Below are positions 35,196 to 48,345 of a DNA stretch of 64,000 nt, piece after piece. The position numbers and the translations under genes are program-made. A model generated the notes under the pieces. It had not been told where the DNA came from. It made no database searches and saw only the letters and a list, made by a program, of their open reading frames with translations. Every line of letters begins with the position of its first letter. Position 1 is the first letter of the stretch. Source of the DNA: Paralichthys olivaceus (Eukaryota > Chordata > Actinopteri > Pleuronectiformes > Paralichthyidae); contig NC_091100.1 in NCBI RefSeq assembly GCF_024713975.1, forward strand, positions 18,310,001 to 18,374,000, in the 5' to 3' direction.

Positions 35196-36966
35196 AAGCA
35201 CTGGTATAATATACATAGCAAAGAAATGCATCCTGCTCAATCGGAAACAGCAAAGACCCAAGCGTTTCAACCATTCATAAAAACAACTGGAATGGTTCAT
35301 CTGTACCATGAAAAATAAGGGTGGTGTTTTTCTGAGAACATCAGAACCCTTTATGACCGTATGAACCCTCCACCTGCTCTGGCTTCTGAACTATGCTTTG
35401 ATTCAATGCAGAAAACCTATGACCATATTTGTCTTTTTGAAAATGAAGCAAGAAATAATTGAAAAAAAGGAAAGGAAAAACTAATCCATCGTTCACCCCG
35501 GATCCAGATCCTCACCCAAATTGTATGAGTTCTTCCCTGACGCATTCAATGTCATTCTGCCACGTTTTGTGGAAATCCATTACGCAGCTTTTGCGTAATC
35601 ATGCTTAAAAACAAACAAACGGAAAGTGCTGAATCATAACCTCCTCAGCAGAGGTAATAATGACAAAATGATGAACCTGCAGAGAGTTATCACACCAATC
35701 TGTGGCCACCTCAGCTTTATGAGGCTATAAAATGAGCTGTTCAATCTGAAGCTTTATTGTTTTTATTCACCCTGACTGCTCTCTAGCATTTTCAGTACAT
35801 TAGCTCTAAATATCTACTGCTCACCACCTGATTTACAAATGGTGCTAATAGTTAATATGCCAAGAAACCTGACAATGCACTAGCAGAAGAAGACAGTGAT
35901 ATAAACATTCTACCATTGAAAACAGATGCAAACAGAAATGCATTTATCATGTTTGTTTGACCTTAAAATCGTATCTTCTGTTTGCTCACAAGAAGACACC
36001 ACAATGAATTTGAAATCCATGTTTATTGCTAGTGCTGCATTTGTTCGTTTCTGCACATCTTGGCTTGTCACCCTTGTGTGCATGTGTGTCCTCGTGCAAA
36101 TAGTTGAGACAAACAACACAGGGACTCGACACCTCCATAGTTCTTCTATTGGTCAAAAGCCCCTTTAATAGTGAATTTGTAATGTAAATTTTGAGTGTGT
36201 GGTGTATTAGTAGATATGTATCAGTAAATAACCTAACATGAGTAGTTCTTTTGTGAGCAGAGCTGCAGGAGTGTCGTGTTGTTTATGTTTGTGTCACTCA
36301 GATGCACAGATGTTTGTTTGTGTCTCCGAGCAGGAAATGACCCACATCTCAGCAGCATCTGTGGTCAGTCATTCCACTTATCTAAAATGTTCTCAGCAGT
36401 GATGCATATCTTGCAACCTGTCTGCCTACCTGGTTATACAGTTTCCTGTACTTTTCTTCATTATTGTCAGGCATTTATTGCTTTCACCGCAAGAGTCTCT
36501 TATTGGCTGCCAAACTCATCTTTTCTTATAGTCCCTGTACTGACATGTCTCTTTTTTTTTCCACACTGTTGCTGTGAAACTGTGAAACGTTCCCCTGAAC
36601 ACAGAGAGAAGTGCTGAGTCACCCAAACCAAGCTCAGCACAGCAGAGCTCTCACCCCCTCCTCTTTCTCTCTTCAGTGCATCCATGCTCAACCACATCCT
36701 CCTCTGCTTGCACACACACATACACACACCATGTAGTTGTTTGTATATGTTGTGTAGCTTACAGATCTGTAATTGTGTCATGGCTTGCATGTCTTTGATT
36801 TGTCTGAATGTGCTTGAGGTATCAAAGCTGGTTCCAAACAATCTTTTATGTGTTTGCACAGTTTAGTTTATGAGCAGAAAAGAATGATAATCAACGTATC
36901 TGTGTGAGAAATGATTTAATCAGGAAGAGATGCCACCTCACATTTTTGTTTGATAAGAAAAGATTA

Positions 36967-36972
36967 TTTATT
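36967..36972 (-). promoter_or_regulatory. tnfsf14: Probable tnfsf14 polyadenylation signal
   Basis: TTTATT on the plus strand (AATAAA on the minus), 240 bp past the tnfsf14 stop, in an AT-rich region. Confidence 0.55.
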
Positions 36973-37211
36973 CACATGAAAAATATGTAACAAACTATCC
37001 GGTAGAATATAACCTGAATATCAGATACACTTTTTATGATATGACAACTGAGTGTTGCTTTTTCATGCAAATACATTCATCGGGTAGAGTATATTCGATT
37101 ATATACACCTTGTATAAATTGGATGCATGAAATTTAATACAACATGTTGTGTAAAAGAACTCAGACATATAATCTGATCACGAAAAGGGACAGACGTAAT
37201 TCGTAATGCTT

Positions 37212-40200
37212 CTATGGAAGTATCATGAAGGCCCCCATGAAGTTGTCTGTAGATCCCGGACGAATCTTCTGCATATTCTCCAGCGTGACAAAGATTTGAT
37301 CTCCTCTCTGCAGATGGAAAATCCCAGCCAGGAAGCTGTTCCACAGATATTCCCCGTTTGAAGTCTTCGCACTCTCAGGTTTTGGTGTCCGGCAGCGTAA
37401 ACTAGATAAAAAAACAAGATGAGATTCCTCAACAGTAACTCACTTCACCACGATAAAGACAGCGCTGGCTTAGTTCGCCTTTAAGTACACAGTTGTGAAG
37501 TTACAAACAGGATGCAGCCGAGTAAGCACAGGTGCAGCAGCAGAGCGAGGAAGTCAAGTCTAACCTTTTTGATCTCATGAGTAATATTGAATGGCCGTAG
37601 GCGCTGGTGTCTTTCATGACCTTGTGCTGGATAAGTGAACACTCCAACACAGCATTCAATTGCACTTTGGAGTACAGGTAGTAGTAACCTTCCCTCTCCA
37701 CCAACAGTCGACCTTTGTCATAGCTCATGTTGTGGGTGATGGCGTCGCCACTGTCATGTGTCCACTGCACCACATTGTTGTCCCCCCCAGGATTGTTGGA
37801 GCCTGAGAGAAAGACGTGATAAGAGAGTTTTTGAATGAAGAAGATACAAATTTTAATCAAATTCAGCCATTTGGGTCATTTACAATATTTAGTTTTAAAA
37901 TGAGGGGAGGGCACTGACCCATCAGGTGGGCAAAGGGCCTCTGTTGAACCTCCTCTAGGTGTGGTTGCTGTATGGGAATCTCATTGAGCTCTGTTCAAGA
38001 AAACAGGTTTAGATCAGTCAATCAATCAACTGATGGATCAATCGAAGTAAAAAAACCTGATCTAAGTGTACACGTTTGGTTTTGCATGTTAGAGCCTGGA
38101 AGTTCTGTTTCAGCAACTTCATTTCATGCATTCAAATAAATGAAGTGAAGCATTAATGAATTTACCATATAACTGTGACTGTTCTTCCCTCTATGTACAA
38201 CATAATCAATAATGATCAGTCCGTACCTTTAGATCCCACTTGACCCATTATTGTGCCATCCTGAAAGAGAAGAAAAGAAGTGAAAACTCAAAAATCCCTC
38301 TGGACCTGCACACATCTGGTATTGACATCTGGTTTTTGTGATGCCATCATAAGTGGACAGCTCTAAGTTCAGGTGTTAACACACACAGATCAGATAGGGA
38401 TCCGATCGCACCAGACCATATTCCGAGATGGGAGATACTTTTCTTAAATTGGTGAAAACCTTCTTCACTACAGCTGCACGAGATTCATTCAACCCCTCCT
38501 GACTCCTCTTATCTCATTTCAGCACAGTGACACACAAACATTGGTCACATCTGTAAACTCAAACTGGGTCAAAACAAAATAATTAGGTCTTAACTCACAC
38601 AAATGACATTTGCATGTTAATTTGCATGTAGCACGGGGACTGAAGATCTGATCACAAGTCACAGGAAACACAACATTCAGGGCACATTTTAGTTCCAGGT
38701 GTGAACACATGCACTTAGCACTGGCCACTTGTTATCGACTCTCTTAATACAGGTGTTCATACCATGTGTGTATGGGGCCACTGTAACCAGCTTTCGACCA
38801 AGGTGAACCTGGTTCGAGAGCTGTTTCGAAGTTGGTTCAACTTGCAAATCTTTTAAGAACCATGTTGCTTTTCACAGGTTAGAGTCGCCATATAGCCGTG
38901 TCATTATCGGTGTATATGTCTCTCTATACGTCTCTGATTTCCCAGGAATACTACCGCTGACTTCAATCACAACATCAACAATGGAAGAAGACAGCATCTC
39001 TTTTCGAGTGTTGCTCCTGTCTTTGGAAATCTTCATCCAAATACAATGGGTCCGAAGCATTTGTGCTGCTCGTCATGATTGCTTTTAGGTTGAGTTTGAA
39101 GACAACACACAACACAGTGGTGATTTTAATGGTGGTCCAAATGTTTTAGTTGGTATTATTGTTGTTGTTGATAACAATAATCCCGACTCCAGCCCCTGAA
39201 GTAAGCGATTTATTTGTCTAGACCAGCAAAGTGTTGGTGCCAGCTTTAAACCAGTTTTTGTGGCTGAGAGCCAGAGCTTTGGCTGCCAAAACTCAAAAAA
39301 ATGGTTTGAGATTCGAAACTGGCTCTGACCCGGCCCTTGAATTTCCTTGGTGGAAAAGCCCTGGGACACTTATAGACAATGGTATTTACCTGCTGTTCAG
39401 ATGATTTAGGGTTGGACAGGTTCAGGAAGTAAGGATGAGACCTTTCGTGGGAAAGGACCTGCAGTGAGACAGAGAAAAAAAAAAAGGAGAGCGAGAGATA
39501 AACACGTTTCAAAATGTGCGTGTTTGCAAACAAGATGGTAAAAGTTCAACAGCATGTAAGAACTGGAAGTGTCCTGCTACCTGGAGCTCTAAAGAAATGT
39601 ATATGTAGAGCTGTAGAAATATCAAGTCATTCACAAATTCAATGTAGATACGCATTTTTTGTGGTGTTTGCAAACTAATGCTGTAACGTAATTCATTCTT
39701 GTCATTTACTAAAGGCAACAGATTGAATTATTGTTGCAAAAAACCACATAATAAATATAACATGTTACATGTCAACATTTTCTCCTACTGAGAAACCCAG
39801 TGAAGTTATGAGTCTTCTTCTGCTATTGCTTTGGTTTTCTTTATCCTTATATTTTGGATGATGTTGAAAGATGAACTTAACGTCAGCGTATTCAAGCAAG
39901 TGTAAACAGAATTATGAAATCTCCTCAGAAAAGTGAAGTTATATTGAAGGTTTGCACTTGAGATAAATAGGAAAGGGAAGTGGAACTAGGAACAGACACA
40001 TTTAATCAACCTATATCTTAAAGAGTAGATGATTACCCATGCACAAATTTCAGCTATCCACGTCATGTAAAGTGAAATAGGGAAATTCTAGAGGAAAGGA
40101 ATTTCCAAGTACTCTCTCTCCCTTTCACATAAATGAACAGACACACAATCACATGCAGGCATCATCCTGACCTCCGTTTTCTTGTACAGCGTGTAGATGA

Positions 40201-40369
40201 AAACCCCCTGCACGACAAGTCCCAACATGACCAGTCCCAACAGCAGGAGGAGAAACTGTATGCCTGCCCTTGCTCTCATGGGTTTCTTCTCCCCAGGCAC
40301 GGAGTCACAGTTTGAGTAAGTGTCCACAACAAACACCTGGGGACAGGGGCCCACATCTGCATCTGCCAT
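37212..40369 (-). CDS. tnfsf14: TNF ligand superfamily member 14 (LIGHT)
   Basis: Type II membrane cytokine; in mammals it binds HVEM and the lymphotoxin-beta receptor to costimulate T cells and shape stroma. Minus-strand exons: 40172-40369, 39390-39458, 38227-38260, 37919-37990, 37565-37802, 37212-37401; 801 nt, 266 residues. The N-terminus carries PQVFVVD, matching the SVFVVD start motif of human LIGHT, followed by a helix at about residues 36-58 (IQFLLLLLGLVMLGLVVQGV). The TNF homology domain opens FAHLMGSNN, includes EREGYYYLYSKVQL (human has KAGYYYIYSKVQL), a CSLIQH...RCRTPK cysteine pair and SFLAGIFHLQRGDQIFVTLE, and ends NFMGAFMILP like the mammalian FGAFMV. Three small stalk exons (69, 34 and 72 nt) are present. 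Donors of exons 1 and 4 in this order are GTCAGG/GTCAGT. The start ATG is preceded by TGCGGT. Confidence 0.9.
38315..38753. mobile_element. Non-autonomous DNA element, second copy of the long-TIR family
   Basis: The left end 'ctggtattgacatctgg' followed by 'ataagtggacagctctaag' pairs with the reverse complement of the right end ('cttagcactggccacttgtt', 'cttaatacaggtgttc'). It resembles the adgrl1-intron copy at 13534-14153 but is more diverged. It lies in the tnfsf14 intron after the 69-nt exon. Confidence 0.5.
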
Positions 40370-42284
40370 ACCGCACCGGATCACACCTCCACCTGGGGCG
40401 CTGGAGCTGAAGTAGTGAGGAAAGGGATAAAGAAAGACCTTAGGGGTATTAGGTAGAGCAAAAGAACACGGGAATAGAAAGACAGAGAAAGAAAAAAAGT
40501 TTTGCAATGGAGTGACAAGAGAAAAAATTGAGAAATAATTGCCTGAGGGACATAAGACATGGAGACAGAGCCTCAGGCGTTTTCTCTACTCTGCTTACAT
40601 GATGGTTGTAATGCAACCTGCTTCTGGGAAACTAAGTGATTTCTACATAATGTAACTACTGCGAGCGCACAAGACAAGACAGTAGAGGCAGGTTCTGTGA
40701 ATCAGAAACAAAGACCTCAACCCTACAATTTCTTTTGAGAGTGTTTGAGGGAAATTACCTTGGATATCAATGTGCACCTGATGTTCCTCTAACAGCTCAG
40801 GCAATCATCCAGCAGTGGGGGGGGGAGGTTCTCACTCACACTCCCTTGAATCTCCTCTGGGATAAATTAGTAAAAATGTTTTTAAATGCAATAAATATGA
40901 ATATAATCAACTACATTTAATGAAATACCACTCAGTGATTTACATTTTCTTGATACCTCACCTTTAAAATCTGACCCTCAGTCTGCACCAAACACAGATC
41001 CCAGCACTCCCTCACCTCTTGTGTCTGTTCGCCTGCTGTCAGCTATCACTAATATTGCCTTCAAGCGTGCTCATATATGCAGGAAATGAAGATGACATGG
41101 TTAACAGGGTGAGAGAGAGAGAGAGTAGTGTGCATGTGAGTGTGTGTGTGTGTTGGACACTCCCCAGAAACACTGAATGTAGTTGTCATCCCTCAGTTGA
41201 CAGTTCCTTTTCTCTCTTCGATTTTTCCTTCATTGTATTTCATGTTCTGTTCAACACTTTCGGTTTGTTTTCAAAGTCTTTTTTTTTTTGTCAGTTTCTG
41301 AGAAACATGTTGCTTTGTGTAGCTGAGTTGTGTGTTTGTCACATGTGCATTGATTTCTCAGGGTGACTTAAATCTCAGTCTTTGTGACAGTAGAGGCGTT
41401 TAAGGAGGCTGAGTTTGGGGTTAAGCTAATTCACACCTGTTCTTTTTGGCTGCTACAACAGAATTGTCCTATCGCTTATTCATCTGCACTTAAATACATA
41501 ATAAAGTGAGCATCACTCACACTCACAAGGCCACTCTGCCACGCCACATATTCGCCACTATTAGCCTCTCTGGTGAGCAACTCTTTGCTATTCTTTATTT
41601 TTGAGGAACTCAGGAGTCTAATTCCAGCTGTGTGCTGCAGAGGATTGGACGCAGAGAATGTAGCTCAAGTGTAACGCTTGATGTGGCAACATCTGCGTCT
41701 TCAGGATTTCCTCCCCTGCTTACTGTCACTGTTGCTACACACTTGTCATCTTCCATTTTGTATTAAAAGTGATTTATCAGAACAAGTTAAGGATCTGCTT
41801 TGTTGTACTTTTTGCACTTGCGACATACAATAATGCACGTGTGGAGAGCAGAATTGCAGAAATGGGGACAATTATAGATATTTATTTTTTATTTTATCAT
41901 AGAAATACTTTTGTTTTTCTTTATAAAACTACTTATGTGCTGTACGTGAACATTGCTGTTGCATCTTCAGGAGTTATACATACATGTATAATAATAATAA
42001 TTATACTTACTCAGTGTACCTTCATGTGTTCAGTCTGTCATTCACCACAGACACATACAGGTCACACAGTAGCTATAGTAACGGTCATGGTGGCGGTGGG
42101 TGAAGACCTCAGCTCCACGGTGATTGGAGGAGGATTGCTACTCTTCCTCCTCTGATTGGTCTGCGGCGCTGCGCTCGTTCTGGCTTCTCCGTCCAATCAC
42201 AGCGTCGCAAAGTTGTGCTGCGGAAGAAGGACGCCGAGGAGATGGCTGAGCTCAGATAGCGTCGTGATTGTGGCCACCTTCACC
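40370..42284. other. Divergent intergenic region tnfsf14 / tmed1
   Basis: The two genes are transcribed away from each other. The tmed1 side (42070-42284) is GC-rich and probably carries its promoter. No other exon seen. Confidence 0.5.
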
Positions 42285-45200
42285 ATGGCGCTGGTCCGGA
42301 GGAGAGACGGAGGCTGCGGGGGGCGGCTGCTGGTCTTCGCGCTTGTTTTCGGCTGGTGCGTCGGGTCTGTGTGCTGCTTCGGACAGAGCCAGGACAGCGA
42401 GTTCACGTTCCTGGTGCCCGCCGGAAGATCCGAGTGCTTCTTTCAGACAGCGGCGAAGAACGGCACGATGGAGGTCGAATATCAGGTAACTACTGTGTGC
42501 GTACGCGTGTCTGGGTGTGCGCGCGTGTGGGTGCGCGCGCGTGTGTGGGCCATATACAGTCTATGGTGTGGGCTTGTGTGTGCTAACCGCAGCCCTCCAG
42601 CTAGCTGACACGCTTCTTGCATATTATTAATAAACCACGTCTGTGCGGCAGCTGATATGACAAGTCATCACCCGACGTAAACTCCACACTGTGGGAGTCA
42701 ACCTGACTAATAATGAACCATTGCATTTACTCCAGAAAGGTTTGAAAATGTGTCATGGCAAACTTTATCAGTCCAGCACATCTCGTGTATGAATACAACG
42801 ATATAACACACGTGCTTCACTTCACAGAGATCAGGGTTACGATATTTGGATGTAACAATACACTCCACACTGCTCAGAGGAGGTTTCTGTGAGTCACTGT
42901 GTAAATAAACTGCAGGCTTAGTCTGAAATCTTCACATCCTGGTTGTCTGTGGTCATCCAGCAAGTTAAAGAACTGAAGGGACATCCCAGTCCTGCTTCTA
43001 GTCCTGATTCTTATCCTGGGTCTAATCCTGTTTCTCGTCCTGGTTCTAGTTCTGCTTCTAGTCCAGGTTCTAGTCCTGATTCTAGTCCTGATTCTCATCC
43101 TGGGTCTAATCCTGTTTCTCGTCCTGGTTCTAGTTCTGCTTCTAGTTCTGGTTCTAGTCCTGGTTCTTGTGCTTTTTTTCTTCCTGGTTCTCGTCCTGGT
43201 TCTAGTCCTGGTTCTCATCCTGGTTCTAGTTCTGGTTCTAGTTCTGGTTCTTGTGCTTGTTTTCGTCCTGGTTGTAGTGCTGGTTCTTGTCCTGGCTCTA
43301 GTCCTGATCTTAGTCCTGGCCCTTGTCCTGGTGCAGTGTTGGGGCAACAGCTGGGAAAACATTTGTGCTCTTGAATTCTTCCACTCACTAGTCTAGTAGT
43401 GTTAACTAGTTCAATATCAGCATGTGGATGACAACAGCTAATGTTTATATAAAGACTCCCAACCTCCATCGGCATTCATCACAAGCACAATGCATGATGG
43501 TACATACTGCCTGGTTAGTAACCTTAGTTGTACACAACTTTTCACAATGCATTATGGGATACGAGTCCTCTACATAATAATTCTCACTTTAGACAGCACA
43601 TAAAATGGTGAACATACTATATAGTGGATTATACAATTTTATCACGGCAGTCAGCAGATACTTGTTGGTTTTTTGGCCTGACATATAGTGTGAATTGTGG
43701 GACCTTATGTACACTTTGATTTTTGTGTATCTTTCTAAACAATAAATCCGTTTTACACGTGTTCACTTTGAGTAGCTCAGCAAATACGTTTCTAAATGGG
43801 AGATATCAGTTTTTGATTTTTAATAGATTTGTAGATTAGAAAATAGTCTCAAAACATTGTTATTAATTTATCAGCTTTGTTACTAAATGTTGATTGATGG
43901 GCGGAATTGTTAATTTTATCCAATTTTATCTGTTAAATCTACGACATAGTAAAGTGTGAAAAAACAGAAGGGGTTTATTTACACAGGAAAATTGTCTCCG
44001 AATGTAAAGATTCACTAGTCCAAAGCATGTTTGTCTAGTGGGAGAGTCAGAAAGACGTCATGCTCTCAACTGCATGTATTTTTAATCCCTCTTGAAAGTG
44101 TTTGGCCTCGTGGCATTGTGGTTAAGGCACTTGCCATATAACTGCAGTGTGCCTAATATGATTGCTGCTGAATGTCCCCAGTCTCTGTAAACATAGTTCT
44201 TATTCATATCTCAACTCTGATTATTGAATGAATTTTAAAAAAAGGGGAGAAACTTCTGATCATACTTTGAGTCTGCTGCTCAGTATGTGCATGTATTTGT
44301 GTTTACATCCAGGTGATCGCAGGTGCTGGTATGGATGTTGACTTCACCATACTTTCCCCAGAGGGAGTCCTGCTCATCATCGAATCCCGACGCTCTGACG
44401 GAGTCCACGTGTGAGTGCAACACCACTCTGGATCATATTTCATTTCTCAGCTCTGTCGGACTTGCTTTTTATATTTTATTCTCTCTTATCGCAGGGTGGA
44501 TCCCACGGAGGAAGGGGACTATCAGATCTGCTTTGACAACAGCTTCAGCCGCTTCTCAGAGAAGATGGTGTTCTTTGAGATCATCATTGAGGGTCAGGGA
44601 GGAGACGTGGGTGGAGATGATGAGTGGACAGGCTTAGAGGAGCCTGAAGGAAGCCTGCTGGAGTACAAGCTCGAAGACATCAGGGTGAGATGCATGTTTG
44701 TGGTTCTGATGTTACTTCAAAAAAAGGAAATCTCATTCATCGAATCAGCTGACCTGTTTACAAAAGCCCTGTTGTTGGAAAAGATGTGTTTTAATAGAAT
44801 CTAAACCACATCTAGGCAAGAAGGAGAACTGAGAACAGAGTTGTTTGGTATTTGTCTTCTTTCCATCAACATAAATACTATAAAGACAACTTTTATTTAA
44901 GATCAGAAGTGCCCTTGCTTTTGTAGCATTTGCCTCACAACCAAAACGTATTAGTCCCAGCTTGAAAACAGTCGGTCAAATGATTATTTTCCGTCTTTGT
45001 TCATTAGATATCAAGCGACCTTGCTCATAAGTCTCTTCAAAGACTAACATCAGCCTTATTCTTTTTTTTGTACTGTCAACAAATCCCAGGAAAATACAAA
45101 CACCAACATTATTGTATGTTTGGCTACGTTTTTATATTATTTCTCTGTCCAAACTCTATGAAACACCCATCAGTCATCCCCACTGTCACAGGGTGATGTG

Positions 45201-46218
45201 ATCCTTCATTATAATGAACATAGTACAACGGTTTTTAAATGCAGTTGATTTGAGGTCACTGTGCTGTAAATTCTCAGTGGATCACACAATGTTTATTAAT
45301 CTGAAAATGGTCTCCAACAAAATGCCCCATGTAATAACCACGGGGCCTGGCGGTTATATGAATAGAAAACCATGTTCTGCAGTTTCTGACACATCTCTTT
45401 TGTCCTCAGTAGGAAGAAAGTGGCAGGGGAAGTGTGAAACTATTGACAGTCCAGCTCACGCATTGTGGGTTTTGGTCTTCTCGTCGAATTTGCTGACAGT
45501 GTGGAAAAGTAAAATAACATGAGCTTTATCTTTGAGCATTAACCTTTAGCTAATACGTGTCCACAACCACTAACACCAGCTGGGAATATTCGCTGCTCTG
45601 AGGGCAGCAGAGGGCGTGCCTGAAGTAAGCTGTGATGTCATTTTCCAAATACTCCATATTACATGTACACATGGATAAACAGAAACCTGAGTTTTTGAAA
45701 ATATGTAATTCCCAAATGTAGAGGAAATATGTTTTTCTTAAAATATCTGCATTAGTGTGGACATGGCATCAGCAGCAGTTTTTTCTGCAGAGAGGAGTGT
45801 CCTGACTTTAGAACTATTGAAACATTTTCTGTACTTTTGAAACCAACTTGTCCATCTGTTATCTTGTTTTCTTAATTGTATCTCACCTATTTCCTCAGGA
45901 GTCCATGGACTCTCTGCACAGACGCTTGGAGCGCAGTCGGCAGATGCAGACGGTGCTGCGAGCCTTCGAGGCGCGGGACCGAAACCTGCTGGAAGATAAC
46001 CTCTGGAGGGTCTCCTTCTGGTCCTGTGCCAGCATGATGGTGATGCTGTGTGTGGCCTTTACTCAGGTATGTAGATGCACTGGGGATACATTTTTAAGGT
46101 TTGCAAGAAGTCGGACCACAGAACACTCAACATCATGCTGTCTGTGTGTTTACTTGTCCATCCTCAGGTCTACACTGTCCGTAAACTGTTTGACGATAGG
46201 CGGAGAGTCTGCACATAA
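42285..46218 (+). CDS. tmed1: Transmembrane p24 trafficking protein 1 (TMED1)
   Basis: Type I p24/gp25L-family protein of the ER-Golgi boundary that helps load cargo into COPII/COPI vesicles. Exons: 42285-42485, 44313-44410, 44495-44684, 45899-46066, 46168-46218; 708 nt, 235 residues, normal for p24 proteins. Order is signal peptide ([17 protein letters not shown]), GOLD domain with [52 protein letters not shown] and two cysteines for the disulfide, acidic linker, coiled coil through [20 protein letters not shown], then [10 protein letters not shown] and a C-terminal membrane helix. The tail is [17 protein letters not shown]1 is preferred over TMED5 because of the EPEE/EPTE and PAGR features. 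The frame is open upstream of the ATG, but MALVRRR directly precedes the hydrophobic signal. Intron 1 carries a 12-bp minisatellite. Confidence 0.93.
42991..43338. repeat. 12-bp minisatellite, about 29 units, in tmed1 intron 1
   Basis: Consensus CCTGGTTCTAGT. Five consecutive variant units recur in the same order (about 43003-43062 and 43087-43146), showing a higher-order period of about 84 bp. Because the unit length is a multiple of three, both strands show spurious open frames (Pro-Gly-Ser-Ser or Arg-Thr repeats) that are not genes. Confidence 0.93.
44098..44215. repeat. Possible degenerate SINE
   Basis: 'tggcattgtggttaaggcac' followed by 'atgtccccagtctctgtaaa' resembles a decayed tRNA-like SINE head. 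Weak, recognition only. Confidence 0.3.
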
Positions 46219-48009
46219 AGAAAACGTTGTGCTGCACTACAAGACGGGCTGGGAAGGAAAACAAGATGTTCAGCTGGTTACCCATTCAGATTGTGCGCCA
46301 TCACTTTTCATTTTGTCTACATGACAGTTCAAGTTCAACTGTAGAGACTCATTCTTCAATCAGTTTGTGAGGCATAATTGAATTTCATTGCCGTAGATCA
46401 TGAAGGGTAACCAGATAAGGAAAAGGAAGTTGAAGCTGGTAATTCCATTTCATTTAGTGCCTTTAATGTCAAATTTGACCACAGACCACTGAGAAAGTCC
46501 TTTTTGAAAGACGCAGTCGTCATAGACCAAACAGCAAAGCTTATGTTGCTGCCCTTTTTTAGGGGATTTTCTGCAAAAGGTGAAATTAACCTTATTAAAG
46601 TGTAAAGGTGAGCTATAAGACACAACTCAAAACAAATGGAGAGAACTCACAAATTGATAGTTTACAATGGATAACAATGTGCAATAGTGTTGTTGGCGTC
46701 TTCCTGAGTGTGAAATCCTGCCGTTATATTGATGAATTGTCCATTGGTCTGATTGTTAAGTTACTGAATTGTTTTAATGTTCCAGTCCAAGGTCATGTGG
46801 GCAAATAAGAATGTAGACTAGGTGACGCATTTTCCTATAACACGTATGTGTGTGTCCTTCTGCAGACACACACAGCGTGTCTGTTCAGATAAGCATTGAC
46901 ACAATTCAGTGAACAAATACATGTGTTTCTGGAGGATAAAAATTGCTTTTACTTTGATTTGTTTACTGTGTCAACAAGTGACATTTTGTTGTACTCAGAT
47001 GGCCATAGAGTGGCATGACATATTCTATGAGATCATTTTCATAATCATGGGTGTCATTTATATTAATAAATACATTTTTTACACGGTTATATCCATGTGT
47101 GATATTAGTTGCCTTTTTAGTATAATAATGTTATAAGGGCCATATTGAAGAAAAGAAATCGTAAACTTTGTAATATAAATATTGATATTTTAAAATTATT
47201 TATGAGATAAGAAACAAGGAGAATCGGTACTCGCCTGAGTTCCACTCTTGGATCCATAATCTTGGACCAATGTCATTGTTTCTTGAGAAATTATAACAGA
47301 TGTAACCAACATCAAGAGCGTGTGTTTTTTTTTTTCCAAGTCATGATACTTCTGATAATGTGGTGTAGATGTGACAAAGTATTCTGTTTGTGAAACCTAT
47401 AGGCTACTAAAGAACAACACTTGCGACAGGTTGATCTTCTCATAATCTCGCTCTTACATGATAAGCAGCCGAAAATTTCGACTTGGTTCTCTAAGTCTCC
47501 AATTTGGTTTTCCCTTTAAGTGGCCCAAATACTCTGTTGTGTTTGAGAGATCTGACAAATGAATCATTTTTATAATTACCCACGCCAAAGAGGTTATGTT
47601 GTCATTGCTGTTTGTCTGTCACTCAACAGGATTATACAAAAACTACTGGACTGTTTTTATTCAAACTTGATGGAAAGATGTGGCATTGACCAAGAAAGAA
47701 GCCACTCTTTTATTGTATGGATCTGGTTATTTTCTCAGATATCCAGGGAATAATTAATTGATCCTGATGAAAAAAAAAAAACAGACATGTTCAGAGGACT
47801 TATATTTTTTGATTGTGTGACATTTGTTGCAGATCCCTCCCCCAAAACGTCTGGATCTAGTGAATTTAAATGTGGTTTCATTTGGGGCCTGTTGGGCCTT
47901 GGCAGATGAATGCACTCTACCATCATTCTGGTTTGTTCTTGAAACATTATTAATTGCTTCTTGTGCCAGTCAATCATGAGAAACCCTGGTACTGTTGACA
48001 GATGTGTTT

Positions 48010-48140
48010 ATGGTAAATGGTTTGTACTTATATAGCACTTTTCTAGTCTTGCCATTCACCAATACATTCATACAGTGCATCTATGGGCAGTACTTTTTCT
48101 AATGCGGCCAATTCTGGGTTCAGTATCTTGACCAAGGACA
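48010..48140. repeat. Dispersed repeat with 'ggtttgtacttatatagcac'
   Basis: 'atggtttgtacttatatagc' and 'acttttctagtcttgcc' echo, in reverse orientation, the 3' end of the SINE at 20968-21120. A common teleost repeat tail. Confidence 0.45.
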
Positions 48141-48345
48141 CTTTGTATATTTTCAAACAACATAACTAAGCTTATCACTATTTTTCCCAGAGCCATGGAG
48201 GAAGCCATCAGGAGCTGGACCCACATGTAGAGATGCTGTTTATTTTTGCAGATATTGATCCCTGGTTGTGTGACCTTATTAAACAATATTACCTTTCTCA
48301 AAAACAACATTGATATTATGTGACATTCAGCTGAAGTTGTTTTAA

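Larger units (their letters stand above)
33240..36960. other. Intergenic between the two TNF ligand genes (convergent)
   Basis: No coding exon seen. It contains a TG microsatellite, a tRNA-derived SINE, an inverted copy of a dispersed repeat (about 35492-35665) and AT-rich unique sequence. Confidence 0.5.

Noticed and set aside
42874-43374. Long open frames on both strands (Arg-Thr or Pro-Gly-Ser repeats)
   Set aside because: They are the 12-bp minisatellite in tmed1 intron 1, open by virtue of a unit length divisible by three. The array is also not CRISPR-like: there are no unique spacers.
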